A stretch of DNA of 64,000 nt, taken from positions 3,472,001 to 3,536,000 of the forward strand of contig NZ_JAPEPZ010000001.1 of assembly GCF_026339875.1 (NCBI RefSeq), read 5' to 3'. A model generated the notes under the pieces. That model had not been told where the DNA came from. It searched no databases and was given only the letters and a program-made list of their open reading frames with translations. A program made the translations under genes and the position numbers. Within the stretch, counting starts at the first letter, position 1; the number at the start of each line of letters is the position of its first letter. Origin of the DNA: Streptomyces sp. NBC_01571. Its GTDB lineage: Bacteria > Actinomycetota > Actinomycetes > Streptomycetales > Streptomycetaceae. Positions 1-8,737 of this stretch are shown here, piece by piece.

Positions 1-2
1 TG

Positions 3-623
3 GTGCCGCTGGCCGTCTCCCAGATGTTCTTCGCCCCGCGGGCCCGGCTGGTCGTGGACCGCTTCGGTGCGCGAGCCGTGTGCTCCGGCGGCCTGGTCCT
101 GACCGCCGTGGCCTTCGCCGGCTTCCTGCTGCTCGGCCAGGACACCCCCATCTGGGTCCTGGAGGTGCTGTTCTTCCTGATGGGCACGGGGATGGCACAT
201 GTGATGCCGCCCGCCACCGTCATGATCATGTCGTCGCTGCCACGGGAGAAGGCCGGCTCCGGATCCGCCGTCAACAACACCTTCCGGCAGGTCGGCGGGG
301 CGATGGGGGTCGCCGTTCTGGGGTCACTGCTGTCCACCACCTACCGCAACGGCATCGACGGGCACCTGGGCGCACTGCCCGCCGCCGACCGGCACGCCGC
401 GGGTGAATCCGTCCAGGCGACCCTGACCGTCGCCGAGAAGCTGGGACCGGCCGGCACGGCGCTGGTGCGGCCCGCGCACGACGCCTTCATCCATGCCATG
501 CACGTCACCGCGATGGGGTCGGCTGCCGTCGCCCTGGCCGGCGCGGTCGTCGTACTGGTCTTCCTGCCGGGCAAGGACGCCCCCGCGGCCGCCGACGGTC
601 ATTCCCGGCGCCGGACCGCCTGA
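3..623 (+). CDS. MFS multidrug exporter, C-terminal part (5' end outside window)
   Basis: Only the last roughly 206 residues are present; the frame is open to the window edge, so the apparent GTG at base 3 is not a real start. The fragment has the hydrophobic helices of a 14-helix DHA2 drug exporter and the family phrases [20 protein letters not shown] and [11 protein letters not shown]. It is clearly a paralogue of the complete exporter at 23919-25511, with which it shares these phrases and the FRQVGGA(M/L)G(V/I)AVLGS segment. It would act in the inner membrane as a proton-coupled efflux pump. The substrate cannot be told. Confidence 0.85.
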   Translation: MPLAVSQMFFAPRARLVVDRFGARAVCSGGLVLTAVAFAGFLLLGQDTPIWVLEVLFFLMGTGMAHVMPPATVMIMSSLPREKAGSGSAVNNTFRQVGGAMGVAVLGSLLSTTYRNGIDGHLGALPAADRHAAGESVQATLTVAEKLGPAGTALVRPAHDAFIHAMHVTAMGSAAVALAGAVVVLVFLPGKDAPAAADGHSRRRTA

Positions 624-900
624 GCCCGACGGTGCTCACCAACCGTCCCCGCGGGACACCGGAGGCGAGCGCCTGCCGGGAAAGTCCCCGCGGTGCCGGC
701 GCCGGCATCGACGCGGCGGCCGCCCTGCCGACAGCGGCGCCGACGCTCTGATCACACCTCGACACGAAGTCGTCAACTCACCCGACGCGCCTCCTCAGTT
801 CAACGCGTCAACTCAACCCCACCCGACTCACCGCCCCAACGCACCACCTCAACGCACCACCTCACCTCAGATGTTGCATCACTCCGAAGGAGAACGACCG
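624..900. other. 277-bp spacer with short direct repeats, upstream of the NmrA-like gene
   Basis: No convincing gene lies here. The stretch from about 772 to 870 is built of irregular repeats of CAACTCAACC, CAACGCACCACCTCA and similar words, a low-complexity C/A-rich leader. A GAAGGAG ribosome-binding site at about 887-893 serves the next gene. No clear hairpin terminator for the upstream MFS gene was recognised. Confidence 0.4.
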
Positions 901-1803
901 ATGACTGCCGACAACCTTGTTCTCATACCCGGCGCCGGCGGCGTGGGCCGCGCGGTCTTCGAGCACTTGCGTGCTCAGGATGTGCCGGTGCGTTTCATGG
1001 TCCGCCACGACGACGAGCGTTCGGCTGAGCTGCGGGCGCTCGGCGCGGAGGTCGTCATCGGTGACCTCACCCGGCCCGAGACGGTAGCGGCCGCGCTGCG
1101 GGGCGTGGCGCGGATGTACTTCGCGATGCGCGTGTCGCCGGACCACCTGCTGGCCGCGACCGTGGTGGCCTCCGTCGCGAGGGAGTACGGAAGGCTGGAC
1201 GCGCTGGTCGGTCTGTCGCAGATGACGGTGTCGCAGATGACCGCCACCAGCACGGAGGAGTCGCACCAGCAGCGGCTGCACTGGCTGGCGGAGCAGGTGC
1301 TGAACTGGTCCGGCCTGCCCGTGGTGCACATCCGGCCGACGGCGTTCCTGGACACCCCGCTGTTCACGACGATGGCGGCGCGGTCGATTCAGGCGAACGG
1401 CACGATCGCGCTGCCGTTCGGCACCGGACGCACCTCGCCGGTCGCGGTGGACGACGTCGCCCGGGTCGTCGCCACCGTGCTCCGCGACCCGGCTCCGCAC
1501 ATCGGGCGGGTCCACGAGCTGACCGGGCCGCGCTCGGTCGACATGCCGGAGCTGGCCGCGGAGTTCTCCCGGGCGCTGGGCCGTCCGGTGTCCTATGCGG
1601 ACATGCCGCTGGACCGGTGGGAGGCCCAGCTCCCGAAGCTGGGGATGCCGCCGCACCTCCAGCAGCACGTCGCCACCATGGCCCGGTTGCACCGGGACAA
1701 CCGCTACGACCGCACGACCGACGGTGTCGAGCGCGTCACGGGCGTCCCCGCCCGGTCGATCGAGGAGTTCGTCGCCGCCCGCAAGGACTTCTACCTGGGC
1801 TGA
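901..1803 (+). CDS. NmrA-like NAD(P)-binding oxidoreductase or redox sensor
   Basis: A 300-residue protein of the atypical short-chain dehydrogenase (NmrA/YtfG) class. The N-terminal Rossmann strand carries GAGGVG at residues 11-16. The body follows the family pattern (LGAEVVIGDLTRP, then HIRPTAFLD and the C-terminal LTGPRSVDMPELAAEFSRALGRP segment), but the Tyr-x-x-x-Lys pair of classical SDRs is not obvious, which is normal in this group. The ATG at 901 is chosen because GAAGGAG lies 7 bases upstream and homology begins there, although the frame is open further upstream. It is probably cytosolic, using NAD(P)H to reduce a quinone-like substrate or to sense redox state. It lies outside the direct repeat that starts at 1960. 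Confidence 0.8.
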   Translation: MTADNLVLIPGAGGVGRAVFEHLRAQDVPVRFMVRHDDERSAELRALGAEVVIGDLTRPETVAAALRGVARMYFAMRVSPDHLLAATVVASVAREYGRLDALVGLSQMTVSQMTATSTEESHQQRLHWLAEQVLNWSGLPVVHIRPTAFLDTPLFTTMAARSIQANGTIALPFGTGRTSPVAVDDVARVVATVLRDPAPHIGRVHELTGPRSVDMPELAAEFSRALGRPVSYADMPLDRWEAQLPKLGMPPHLQQHVATMARLHRDNRYDRTTDGVERVTGVPARSIEEFVAARKDFYLG

Positions 1804-1900
1804 ACGCCCCGGCGGGGGGCGGCCCCGTCGAGGCCCCGAGTACCTGCCTGCCACCGGGGAACCTCCTGCGGCACACGGGCCGGCCCCTCCGGGACAGCCA

Positions 1901-1931
1901 CGGGGCCCTCGGTCATCGACCGGGGGCCCCG
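1901..1931. terminator. Hairpin terminator, probably the displaced original glnA2 terminator
   Basis: The 13-bp arms 1901-1913 and 1919-1931 pair around a 5-base loop with a single G.T wobble. The hairpin lies 36 bases beyond the stop codon preserved in the 51-bp repeat copy at 1960-2010, when read on the minus strand. It can also end transcription of the NmrA-like gene from the left. Confidence 0.6.
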
Positions 1932-1959
1932 CGTACTGCATGCCAAGAAACGTCCCTGA

Positions 1960-2010
1960 CCTGCGACTACAGCACCGGCAGGTTCTTCCGCAGCTCGAAC
2001 GCCGTCACCT
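1960..2010. repeat. 51-bp direct repeat, left copy (att-like; displaced 3' end of glnA2)
   Basis: The 51 bases are identical to 11158-11208, the last codons of the glutamine synthetase gene plus its stop (minus strand, encoding FELRKNLPVL-stop). Identity ends abruptly at 2011. No other part of glnA2 is present here, so this is a fragment of a gene end. This pattern is what site-specific integration into a gene's 3' end leaves behind. Confidence 0.85.
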
Positions 2011-2316
2011 AGCTTCACCGCATCCTGCGGGCAGCACACCGCCAACTCACCCAGTCACCAGCCAGGTTGAAAATGGCTCCATGACTCTTCGGAGTCAACG
2101 GGCCCACGCATCCCTCCAGCTGATAACCCACCGACCCTGGCTGACGGGCGCCTACGGTTGCCGTTGCAAGCAGAATTGAGTGGCTGCGGCCGCCCCGCTG
2201 TCTTCCGTACCTGAGAGACCTTCAGATATGCATCGCGGGTAGAATCTGACCGGCGGAAGAGCGACCCATACCTAAGATTTGACACACCCGCCCCAAGGGG
2301 GAAGCTGGGTGGTGAG
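2011..2316. other. Spacer of about 300 bp inside the island, no supported gene
   Basis: The base composition is visibly less G+C-rich than in the core genes. Open frames here are short and show no recognisable motif. A TTGACA-like hexamer near 2279 could be part of a promoter for the LGFP-repeat remnant that follows. Confidence 0.4.
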
Positions 2317-2850
2317 ATGGCAGATGTCATTGGAGCGATTCGCGACAAGTGGACACAGTCGGTGCAGACGGCGGACTCCTCGGGCCAGCGCCAGACATTG
2401 AGCGGCCAACATTTGACGGTGTGGGGCAGCCCAGGAGTTCAATGGCGGATCCGTTTCCTGGCACCCCGAGATCGGCGCTTTCGCTGTGTGGGGGTTGATC
2501 CGGCAAAAATGGCTCAGCATCGGCAGGGAGCAATACGGCTACCCGCTGACTGACGAGTCACCTTGTCCCGACGGACATGGCCGCTTCCATCACTTCAGGG
2601 CGATGCAGCTGCAGGACAGGCCAGGAGCCTCGATCTACTGGACGCCGCAAATTGGCGCTGCAGCTGTGTACGGGGAATCCGCGCCTTCTGGGCTGAGCAC
2701 AACTGGGAAAACAATCAGGTTGGTTTCCACTCGAGGATGAACACGATCGCATGGGCCGACCGGGGCGCGTGCAACGCTTCGAGCGAGAACTGATCGTTTG
2801 GACGCCACAAAGCGGAGCATCTTTCGGTGCCCTCTCCGACGGCAATGTCG
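2317..2850 (+). pseudogene. LGFP-repeat protein remnant with several frameshifts
   Basis: Pieces of LGFP repeats occur one after another but in three different frames. GAIRDKW is in frame 1 near 2332. A near-complete repeat follows in frame 2 (IRQKWLSIGREQYGYPLTDES, then GRFHHF and IYWTPQIGAAAVYG, about 2486-2675). A piece with FWAEHNWENNQVGF is in frame 1 (about 2692-2740), and GRVQRFERELIVWTPQSGA is in frame 3 (about 2763-2820). LGFP repeats are normally found in secreted or wall-associated actinobacterial proteins. At least three frame changes rule out one functional product. No signal peptide survives. Confidence 0.65.
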
Positions 2851-3004
2851 TAGGACACCCTGCCCAGTGGCGTAGAAGACTTCATCAACGACACACTGAA
2901 GGAAGCAGCAACAGAGCCCGGAAAGGCGGCAGCAGCAGGCGTGGTGCGGTCACACTGCGCATGGATGGAGACCCGGCCACTGCATGAAATCGCCGGAGGA
3001 TCGC

Positions 3005-4063
3005 ATGACACAACCGACAGTTCCCTCAGGCGGCGCACCCGTGGACGTCGAAGGCGGGGCCCAGCTGCCGTTCTCCGAGCACGCGGCCATGGCCAGGGCG
3101 TATCCCGGCGGCAGGATGACCGTGGGCGCCATCACGCCCCTGGAGGGCTTCGACGGGCCCGTGCCGTCCCTCGCCGGGCACATCGAGCGGATCCAGCAGG
3201 CCGAGCGGGCCGGCTTCGCCTCGGTGTGGGTCCGTGACGTGCCGCTGCTGGACCCGAGCTTCGGGGACGCCGGGCAGGTCTTCGACCCATGGGTGTACCT
3301 GGGACAGCTCACCGCCCGCACCACCTCGATCACACTGGGGACCGCCAGCATCGTCATGCCGCTGCGGCATCCATTGCACACCGCCAAGGCGGCCGCCTCC
3401 GTGGACCAGCTGTCAGGCGGACGGCTCCTGCTCGGGGTGGCCACCGGGGACCGGCCCGTGGAGTTCCCGGCCTTCGGTCAGGACCTGGGCGGCCGGGCCG
3501 AGAGGTTCCGGCAGTCGCTGGAGTACTTCCGTCTCGTCCTCGAGCACCGTTTCCCGCACGTGGAGTCGCCGCTCGGCCAGATGCGCGGCACCGATCTGCT
3601 GCCCAAGCCGGTGTACCGGCGGATCCCCATACTGATGACGGGACACGGCAGGCAGGACGTCCGGTGGATCGCCGGCAACACGGACGGCTGGCTGTACTAC
3701 ACCCCGCCGCTCCAGCAGCAGGCCGAGAACATCGAGCGGTGGCGGGAGCTGACCCGCAGTGACGGCGATGGGTTCAAGCCCTACGCCCAGGCCACCTATC
3801 TGGACCTGGCCGAGGACCCGCTGGCCCTGCCCCGGCGCATCCACCAGGGCTTCTCGGTGGGCCGGGTGTCGTTCCTCGCGATGATGCGGGCCTGGCAGGA
3901 CATCGGCATCGACCAGCTGATGATCAACTTCAAGCACAGCCGCCGCCCGGTCGCCGAAGTGATCGACGAACTGGCCGAGCACGTGCTGCCGCACTTCCCG
4001 CCCGGGCGCTCCGAGGCGCGCGGCGAGCCCCGGCGGTCCGCGGGGCGGACCGCGGGGGCTTGA
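3005..4063 (+). CDS. LLM-class flavin-dependent oxidoreductase (luciferase-like)
   Basis: A 352-residue bacterial luciferase-family protein. The barrel shows MTVGAITPLE near residue 37, ERIQQAERAGFASVWVRDVP, the TSITLGTASIVMPLRHPLHTAKAAASVDQLSGGRLLLGVATGD flavin-site region (about residues 103-148) and a GHGRQDVRWIA segment. Such enzymes use reduced FMN or F420 and oxygen to oxidise small molecules. The ATG at 3005 is preferred over an in-frame ATG at 2984 because CGGAGGA lies just upstream. A flavin reductase gene faces it 74 bp downstream, which suggests a two-component monooxygenase system. It lies inside the island. Confidence 0.85.
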   Translation: MTQPTVPSGGAPVDVEGGAQLPFSEHAAMARAYPGGRMTVGAITPLEGFDGPVPSLAGHIERIQQAERAGFASVWVRDVPLLDPSFGDAGQVFDPWVYLGQLTARTTSITLGTASIVMPLRHPLHTAKAAASVDQLSGGRLLLGVATGDRPVEFPAFGQDLGGRAERFRQSLEYFRLVLEHRFPHVESPLGQMRGTDLLPKPVYRRIPILMTGHGRQDVRWIAGNTDGWLYYTPPLQQQAENIERWRELTRSDGDGFKPYAQATYLDLAEDPLALPRRIHQGFSVGRVSFLAMMRAWQDIGIDQLMINFKHSRRPVAEVIDELAEHVLPHFPPGRSEARGEPRRSAGRTAGA

Positions 4064-4082
4064 GGGAGTGCGACCTCCGGCG

Positions 4083-4149
4083 CCCTGTGTGGCAGGGCCG
4101 GTTCACTCCAGGCCCGCCCCTGTGTGGCAGGGCCGGTTCACTCCAGGCC
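4083..4149. repeat. Two tandem copies of a 32-bp word (period 35)
   Basis: The 32 bases 4083-4114 recur exactly at 4118-4149. The second copy contains the last codons and stop of the FMN reductase gene, and the first is a duplicate just beyond it. This looks like a local tandem duplication of the gene end. Confidence 0.8.
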
Positions 4150-4749
4150 GGCCCCGGACGGCCGCTCCTGAGCGTAGTCACACGTGCCCTCCGCCCGGAA
4201 CTGCAGGGCCGCCCGGGTCACCTCCGCGCCGAGGCCGCGCAATTGGTCCGCGACCGCCTGGTCGGTGAGGCGTCCGTCGCCATCGAAGACCCGGGAGGAC
4301 CGCGGGACCGCGAACACCAGCGGCACCGCCCAGCCGCGCAGCGACCGGACGATGAACTCCATCGCATTGATCGCCTGCAGGCCCTGCACTCCACCGGCGG
4401 TCGCCAGCATCCCCACGGGTGTGTTGCTCAGGTAGGGCGGGTCGTGGTCGGCCAGGAGGGCGAGCCAGTCCACCGCGTTCTTGAACGCGCCGCTGACCGA
4501 CCCGTGGTACGTCGGGCTGCTCCACAGCAGGGCGTCGGCGGCCTGCACGGTGTCCGCAAACCGGCGAGCGGACGGTGGGATCCCGTGCTCGGAGGTGTAG
4601 AACGGAAGATCCAGCCGCTTGAGGTCGATCACCTGGGTTTCGGCGCCCGCCTCGGCGGCTCCCTCGACCGCCACACACAGTGCGGTGAGGCTGGTCGACG
4701 GGGTGCGCAGCGAACCCCCCATTCCGACGACGAACGGGGGGCGCGCCAT
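4138..4749 (-). CDS. NADPH-dependent FMN reductase
   Basis: A 203-residue flavodoxin-like reductase. The flavin phosphate loop GGSLRTPSTS is at residues 11-20, the SPTYHGSVSGAFKNAVDWL motif near 85-105 and the GGVQG loop follows. It would reduce FMN with NAD(P)H and could supply FMNH2 to the LLM oxidoreductase encoded convergently at 3005-4063. The ATG at 4749 lies 13 bp after the stop of the aldo/keto reductase remnant (4763-5218), so the two were probably one transcript. Its last codons are duplicated in the adjacent 35-bp-period repeat. Confidence 0.85.
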   Translation of the reverse strand: MARPPFVVGMGGSLRTPSTSLTALCVAVEGAAEAGAETQVIDLKRLDLPFYTSEHGIPPSARRFADTVQAADALLWSSPTYHGSVSGAFKNAVDWLALLADHDPPYLSNTPVGMLATAGGVQGLQAINAMEFIVRSLRGWAVPLVFAVPRSSRVFDGDGRLTDQAVADQLRGLGAEVTRAALQFRAEGTCDYAQERPSGAGLE

Positions 4750-4762
4750 CCTGTCCACTCCT

Positions 4763-5218
4763 TCAGAGTATCTCCAGGGGAGTGGGCCCGCTGGGCGGCG
4801 GGAACGCCTCGTCGAGGGCGTCGAGCGCCTCGGCGGGAAGGTGGAGGTCCACCGCGCCGCGGATCTCCCGAACGTGGTCGGGTGATCCGGAACGAGGGAT
4901 CGCGGCCGCCCCCTGTGCCAGCACCCAGGCGAGTGCCACCTGGACCGGCGTGGCTCCGAGGGCCCGGGCCACGGCACCCACAGCCTCGACCTTCAGCAGT
5001 CGCCCCTGCTCGATCGGGGAGCAGGCCATGACCGTCACCCCGGCCTCGCGGCACCAGGGGAGCAGATCCCACTCGACGCCGCGCCGGGAGAGGTTGTACA
5101 GCACCTGGTCGACGGCCACCGCGTCGCCGCCGGGAAGGGCGGTCAGCTCGGCCATGTCGGCGACGTCCAGATTGCTCACGCCCCAGTAACGGATCTTCTT
5201 CGTTTCTGGAAGAACCAT
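4763..5218 (-). pseudogene. Aldo/keto reductase, C-terminal half only
   Basis: About 150 residues match the second half of an AKR barrel: KIRYWGVSNLDVADMAEL, then the NADP-site region VMACSPIEQGRLL, VQVALAWVLAQG and IPRSGSPDHVRE. Family members have about 270-330 residues, so roughly half is missing, including the catalytic Asp, Tyr and Lys. Homology stops near 5215, where the upstream DNA becomes unrelated. The protein cannot be an active reductase. The break is probably a deletion made during remodelling of the island. Confidence 0.75.
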
Positions 5219-5425
5219 CCACGGGCATCAAGCCGGTCGATCCGGGGTCAGCGCACCAGGCGAGGGTGGCTCTCACAGTACCTGTATCACCAGGGTCTCC
5301 TAGACGGCCAAAACGCCTGTCAACATGGACACGCACTGCGGCTTTATCCCCATCAGTTCAATTCAGCTGCCCCGAATGTGCGACCGTGTCGGCGCATTCC
5401 TCCACGACAGAAGGGACGGAGACCA

Positions 5426-6232
5426 ATGGCGGACAACCAATTCACCACTCACACAGAACTTTTCGATCTGAGTGGGAAGTACGCCCTTGTCACTGGCGGC
5501 ACCAGGGGCATTGGGATGATGATAGCGCGCGGCCTTCTCCAGGCGGGCGCCCGCGTCGTCATCAGCTCACGCAAGGCATACACGTGCGCGGAGGCACAGC
5601 ATCTACTGTCCGAATTCGGCGACGTTCAAGCAATCCCCGCCGACCTGTCCAGGCACGACGAGTGTCAGCGCCTCGCTGATCTTGTTAAAGCCGACTCGGA
5701 ACGCCTGGACATCCTGGTCAACAACGCGGGAGCGATGTGGCGCGAGCCGCTAGCGACGTTCCCGGACGAGGCCTGGGACGCAGTGATCGACCTCAACCTC
5801 AAGTCGCCGTTCTGGCTGGTGCAGGCGCTGCTCCCCGCACTTCGCAGGGCGGGCACCGCCGATGATCCCGCGCGGATCATTAACATCGGCAGTATCGGCG
5901 CCATCCACGTCGCCCAGTCGCCCAACTACTCGTACGTCAGCAGCAAAGCGGCACTCCATCAACTCACCAGAGTGCTTGCCAGAGAGCTGGGCCCACAGCA
6001 CGTCACGGTGAACGCGGTGGCACCGGGAGTGTTCCCGTCGCAGATGATGGCGTCCACACTCGATGCCATCGGCGACACGATCGCGGCGGCGGCCCCTCTG
6101 CGCCGGCTCGGGCGCGACGACGACATGGCGGGTATCGCCGTGTTTCTCGCTAGCCGGGCCGGGTCCTACCTCACGGGCACCATCATCCCGGTAGACGGCG
6201 GCATCGCGACGACCGCATCGGGTACCCCTTAA
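5426..6232 (+). CDS. SDR-family oxidoreductase
   Basis: A 268-residue classical short-chain dehydrogenase: cofactor loop TGGTRGIG at residues 23-30, NNAG near 98, and active-site Ser followed by YSYVSSK near 167-174, then NAVAPG and the C-terminal TGTIIPVDGG. It is a cytosolic NAD(P)-dependent reductase or dehydrogenase, of the type used on 3-oxoacyl or sugar-alcohol substrates. The ATG at 5426 follows GACGGAGA. The 207 bp upstream back onto the truncated aldo/keto reductase, and the damaged XRE regulator follows 26 bp downstream, perhaps once its regulator. Confidence 0.88.
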   Translation: MADNQFTTHTELFDLSGKYALVTGGTRGIGMMIARGLLQAGARVVISSRKAYTCAEAQHLLSEFGDVQAIPADLSRHDECQRLADLVKADSERLDILVNNAGAMWREPLATFPDEAWDAVIDLNLKSPFWLVQALLPALRRAGTADDPARIINIGSIGAIHVAQSPNYSYVSSKAALHQLTRVLARELGPQHVTVNAVAPGVFPSQMMASTLDAIGDTIAAAAPLRRLGRDDDMAGIAVFLASRAGSYLTGTIIPVDGGIATTASGTP

Positions 6233-6258
6233 CTGCGGGACGGGCTTACGGTGAGGGG

Positions 6259-7152
6259 ATGGCCACGATGGATCTACGCACCGAGATCCGGGGGTTTCTC
6301 AGCTCGCGTCGCGCCCGCATCGCACCCGAGCAGGCGGGCCTGCCCGCTTACGGCGGCAACCGTCGGGTCAAAGGTCTGCGCCGCTAGGAGGTAGCGCTCC
6401 TGGCGGGGGTATCGGTCGACTACTACGTGCGCATGGAGCGCGGCGGCCTCGCCGGTGCCTCCGATGGCGTGCTCGACGCGTTGGCCTCCGCCTTGCAACT
6501 CGACGAGGCCGAGCGCGACCACCTGTTGCACCTCGCGCGCCAGTCCAGGGCGCCCAGCGGCCCACGCCGGCGTAGGCCCGCCGTGACGGTGCGCTCGACC
6601 CTGCAGCAGGTGCTCGACGCGATCTCCGGTGCGCCGGCCTGGATCGGTAACGGCCGTTATGACGTGCTCGCCATGAATCAACTCGCTCGCGCGCTGTATT
6701 CACCGGTGCTGGCCGGCCCGCGACGTCCCGCGAACACAGCGCGGTTCGTCTATCTGAACCCCGAGGCGGCCAGCGATTTCTTTGTCGACTACGACCAAAT
6801 TACCGGTGACGCGGCCGCGAAGCTACGCATGGAAGCCGGCCGCAATCCGCACGACGAGGAGCTGATCGCCCTAGTCGGCGAACTGTCAACGTGCAGTGAG
6901 CTATTTCGGCAGCGCTGGGCATCTCAGGACGTGCGGCTGCACCGGTCCGGCCGCAAGCGTGTGCGCCATCCGATCGTGGGCCGGCTCGACTTGGACGTCG
7001 AGTCGCTGGAACTGCCCGCCGAACCCGGCCTGCACCTCAACGTCTACACCGCACCCGCGGGCACACCGGCCGCTGACAATTTGGCGCTCCTGGCGTCGTG
7101 GGCGGCCACCCAACAGACGCTGGCGACCGAGCTCGAAGCACACAACGGATAG
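6259..7152 (+). pseudogene. XRE/MmyB-like regulator interrupted by an in-frame TAG
   Basis: Read from ATG 6259, the sequence matches the helix-turn-helix regulators with an MmyB ligand domain up to VKGLRR. It then hits TAG at 6385-6387 and continues in the same frame with EVALLAGVSVDYYVRMERG and the whole C-terminal domain (AWIGNGRYDVLAMN, then RHPIVGRLDLDVESLELP). Relatives normally read LRREEVALLAG, so a single GAG-to-TAG change explains the break at codon 43. A restart at ATG 6433 would lack most of the DNA-binding helices. It is probably a recent pseudogene; readthrough cannot be excluded. Confidence 0.8.
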
Positions 7153-7328
7153 TCCAACCCCTTCAGCCGTACTTTAGAAGGCGCTTGGCGAGATCAACGG
7201 TGCACGCTCTCTGACCTCGCGTTCTTCGGCTGACGACTGCGGACGTGCGGCGGCTTCGACACGCATTCGGCAGAGAGGCGGGCAACGCGGGTCGGCTGAA
7301 GCCGTACGCCCGGGGTATCCGCCTGAAC

Positions 7329-7442
7329 ATGCTTGCTCTGATTGCCTACCGCTCGTACCACGGCGCAACGACCTTGTGGGCCTTCGTCGTTGCCATCCTC
7401 ATCGTGCTGGTGGCCGGTTGGTACGTCCGACGCCGAAAGTAG
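7329..7442 (+). CDS. Possible 37-residue single-pass membrane protein
   Basis: From ATG 7329 the frame encodes a short N-terminal part followed by a hydrophobic helix (LWAFVVAILIVLVAGWYV) and a basic tail RRRK, the pattern of tiny Streptomyces membrane proteins. The frame is open to 7245, but the upstream residues look random. No strong ribosome-binding site is seen. The evidence is weak. Confidence 0.3.
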   Translation: MLALIAYRSYHGATTLWAFVVAILIVLVAGWYVRRRK

Positions 7443-7885
7443 GCGCGACACCCGTAGACCTGCTTCCCCGGGTCCGGCCCCGCAGACCGCTATGGACGGC
7501 TGATCGGGATCTCGCAGACGATCTCGCAGTGAGCGGCGGGCACCACGATGTCCGCAGTCCCCACGGGCCGCCCCTCTTGTCACACACATTCGGCGGACGT
7601 CCTACAGCGACGAGCCGGGGCCAGTGACGTGCGAGTCCGGAGAACCCTGCTGAGGCCCGGGCCCAGCCGCACACGAGTGGGCGGCCCGGTTGTTGCGGAG
7701 ACAGGGGCTTCCGTTTCGACCGGCGGAGGCGCAGGTTCCGATTACCCCGCGGCGGCGCCTTTCGAGGCGTGGGCCCGCCAGTTCCGGGATGGCGGGCCGC
7801 GCGGGGGCCAACTGCCTTGTCGTGGCGCATCAGCTGCGTGGGCCGAGCTAACGGCGGGCTGCTGGCTGGGTCGCCTCAGCCCCGT
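7443..7885. other. 443-bp region without a supported gene
   Basis: Several open frames cross this stretch on both strands, but none shows a recognisable motif, a start with a ribosome-binding site or the expected codon bias. It lies downstream of the BrkB gene and may hold its transcript end. No clear strong hairpin was found. Confidence 0.35.
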
Positions 7886-8725
7886 TCATGGTCGTGCACG
7901 GCGGTCGAGATACAGGCGGCCGACCACTGCTCCCAGGTGGATGACTACGCCCACCGCCACCAGCCAGGACAAGATGATCATGACGATGCCGATGGGGCCG
8001 TACTTCTGCTGGTTGGCCACGATTGCCGAGGAGAAGTAGCGGGAGGAGAAGACTCCCAGGCCTGTCCAGCAGGCACCGGTGACCAGGGCTGCCGGAAAGA
8101 GGGCGGGCCATCGCACGGCTCCAGCCAGCAGTGTGCGCATGCTCCACCACCAGAACAACGTCGCGAAGGCGAAGCCGACCAGGCTCTGCAGTACTGGCCC
8201 GCCGAGTGTTCTGCCCACGGCCGCCTGCGCTGCACCGTATGTGAGCAGTGCCGCGAGCCAGTACAGCTGTGTACGGACGTCCCGCCAGCCTCGGGCCGGG
8301 ACGTCGAAAACAGTCTGGTACCAGCCCTGAAGGACGCTGGCGACAGCCACAGCCCCGAGGACCAGCAGGAAGGCGCTCGGCACCGTGAGTGTGCCTTGCC
8401 CCTGACCGGGCGTAAACAGGGACGCCACGGCTTGCGCGGCTGGTCGGTCCAGCCCCAGCCAGCCGGCGACCACAGCGGCGGCGTCGCGGCCCACAGCCGC
8501 AGTGATGACGATGAGGAAGGGGAAGAAGCACAGGAATGCCAGGGCGGCCAGTTGGAACGAGTGACCGAAAAAGTCGATCGCGGTGAGCTGACTCCACAGC
8601 GTGCCCGCCACGCCTGTTCGTAGTCGCTGGGCTGCCGTCCAGCGGCTGCGGTCCATGCGCATCCGGTTCAAGAACCTGCGCCGGCGTTCCCCGGGTCGGC
8701 CGGGGGTCCTGTTGTGACCCGTCAT
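7886..8725 (-). CDS. YihY/BrkB-family inner-membrane protein
   Basis: A 279-residue polytopic protein with about six hydrophobic segments. FFGHSFQLAALAFLCFFPFLIV near residue 50 is typical of the YihY/BrkB (YhjD-like) family, as is the KYGPIGIVMIILSWL segment before the C-terminus. The role of the family is not settled; old links to ribonuclease BN are incorrect. The start at 8725 lies 12 bp after the stop of the MFS gene, so the two form one operon read right to left. Confidence 0.8.
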   Translation of the reverse strand: MTGHNRTPGRPGERRRRFLNRMRMDRSRWTAAQRLRTGVAGTLWSQLTAIDFFGHSFQLAALAFLCFFPFLIVITAAVGRDAAAVVAGWLGLDRPAAQAVASLFTPGQGQGTLTVPSAFLLVLGAVAVASVLQGWYQTVFDVPARGWRDVRTQLYWLAALLTYGAAQAAVGRTLGGPVLQSLVGFAFATLFWWWSMRTLLAGAVRWPALFPAALVTGACWTGLGVFSSRYFSSAIVANQQKYGPIGIVMIILSWLVAVGVVIHLGAVVGRLYLDRRARP

Positions 8726-8737
8726 GGAACGAAGCCC

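Noticed and set aside
7443..7885. Short genes on either strand in the gap after the small membrane protein
   Set aside because: Frames exist but have no motifs, start signals or codon bias to support them.
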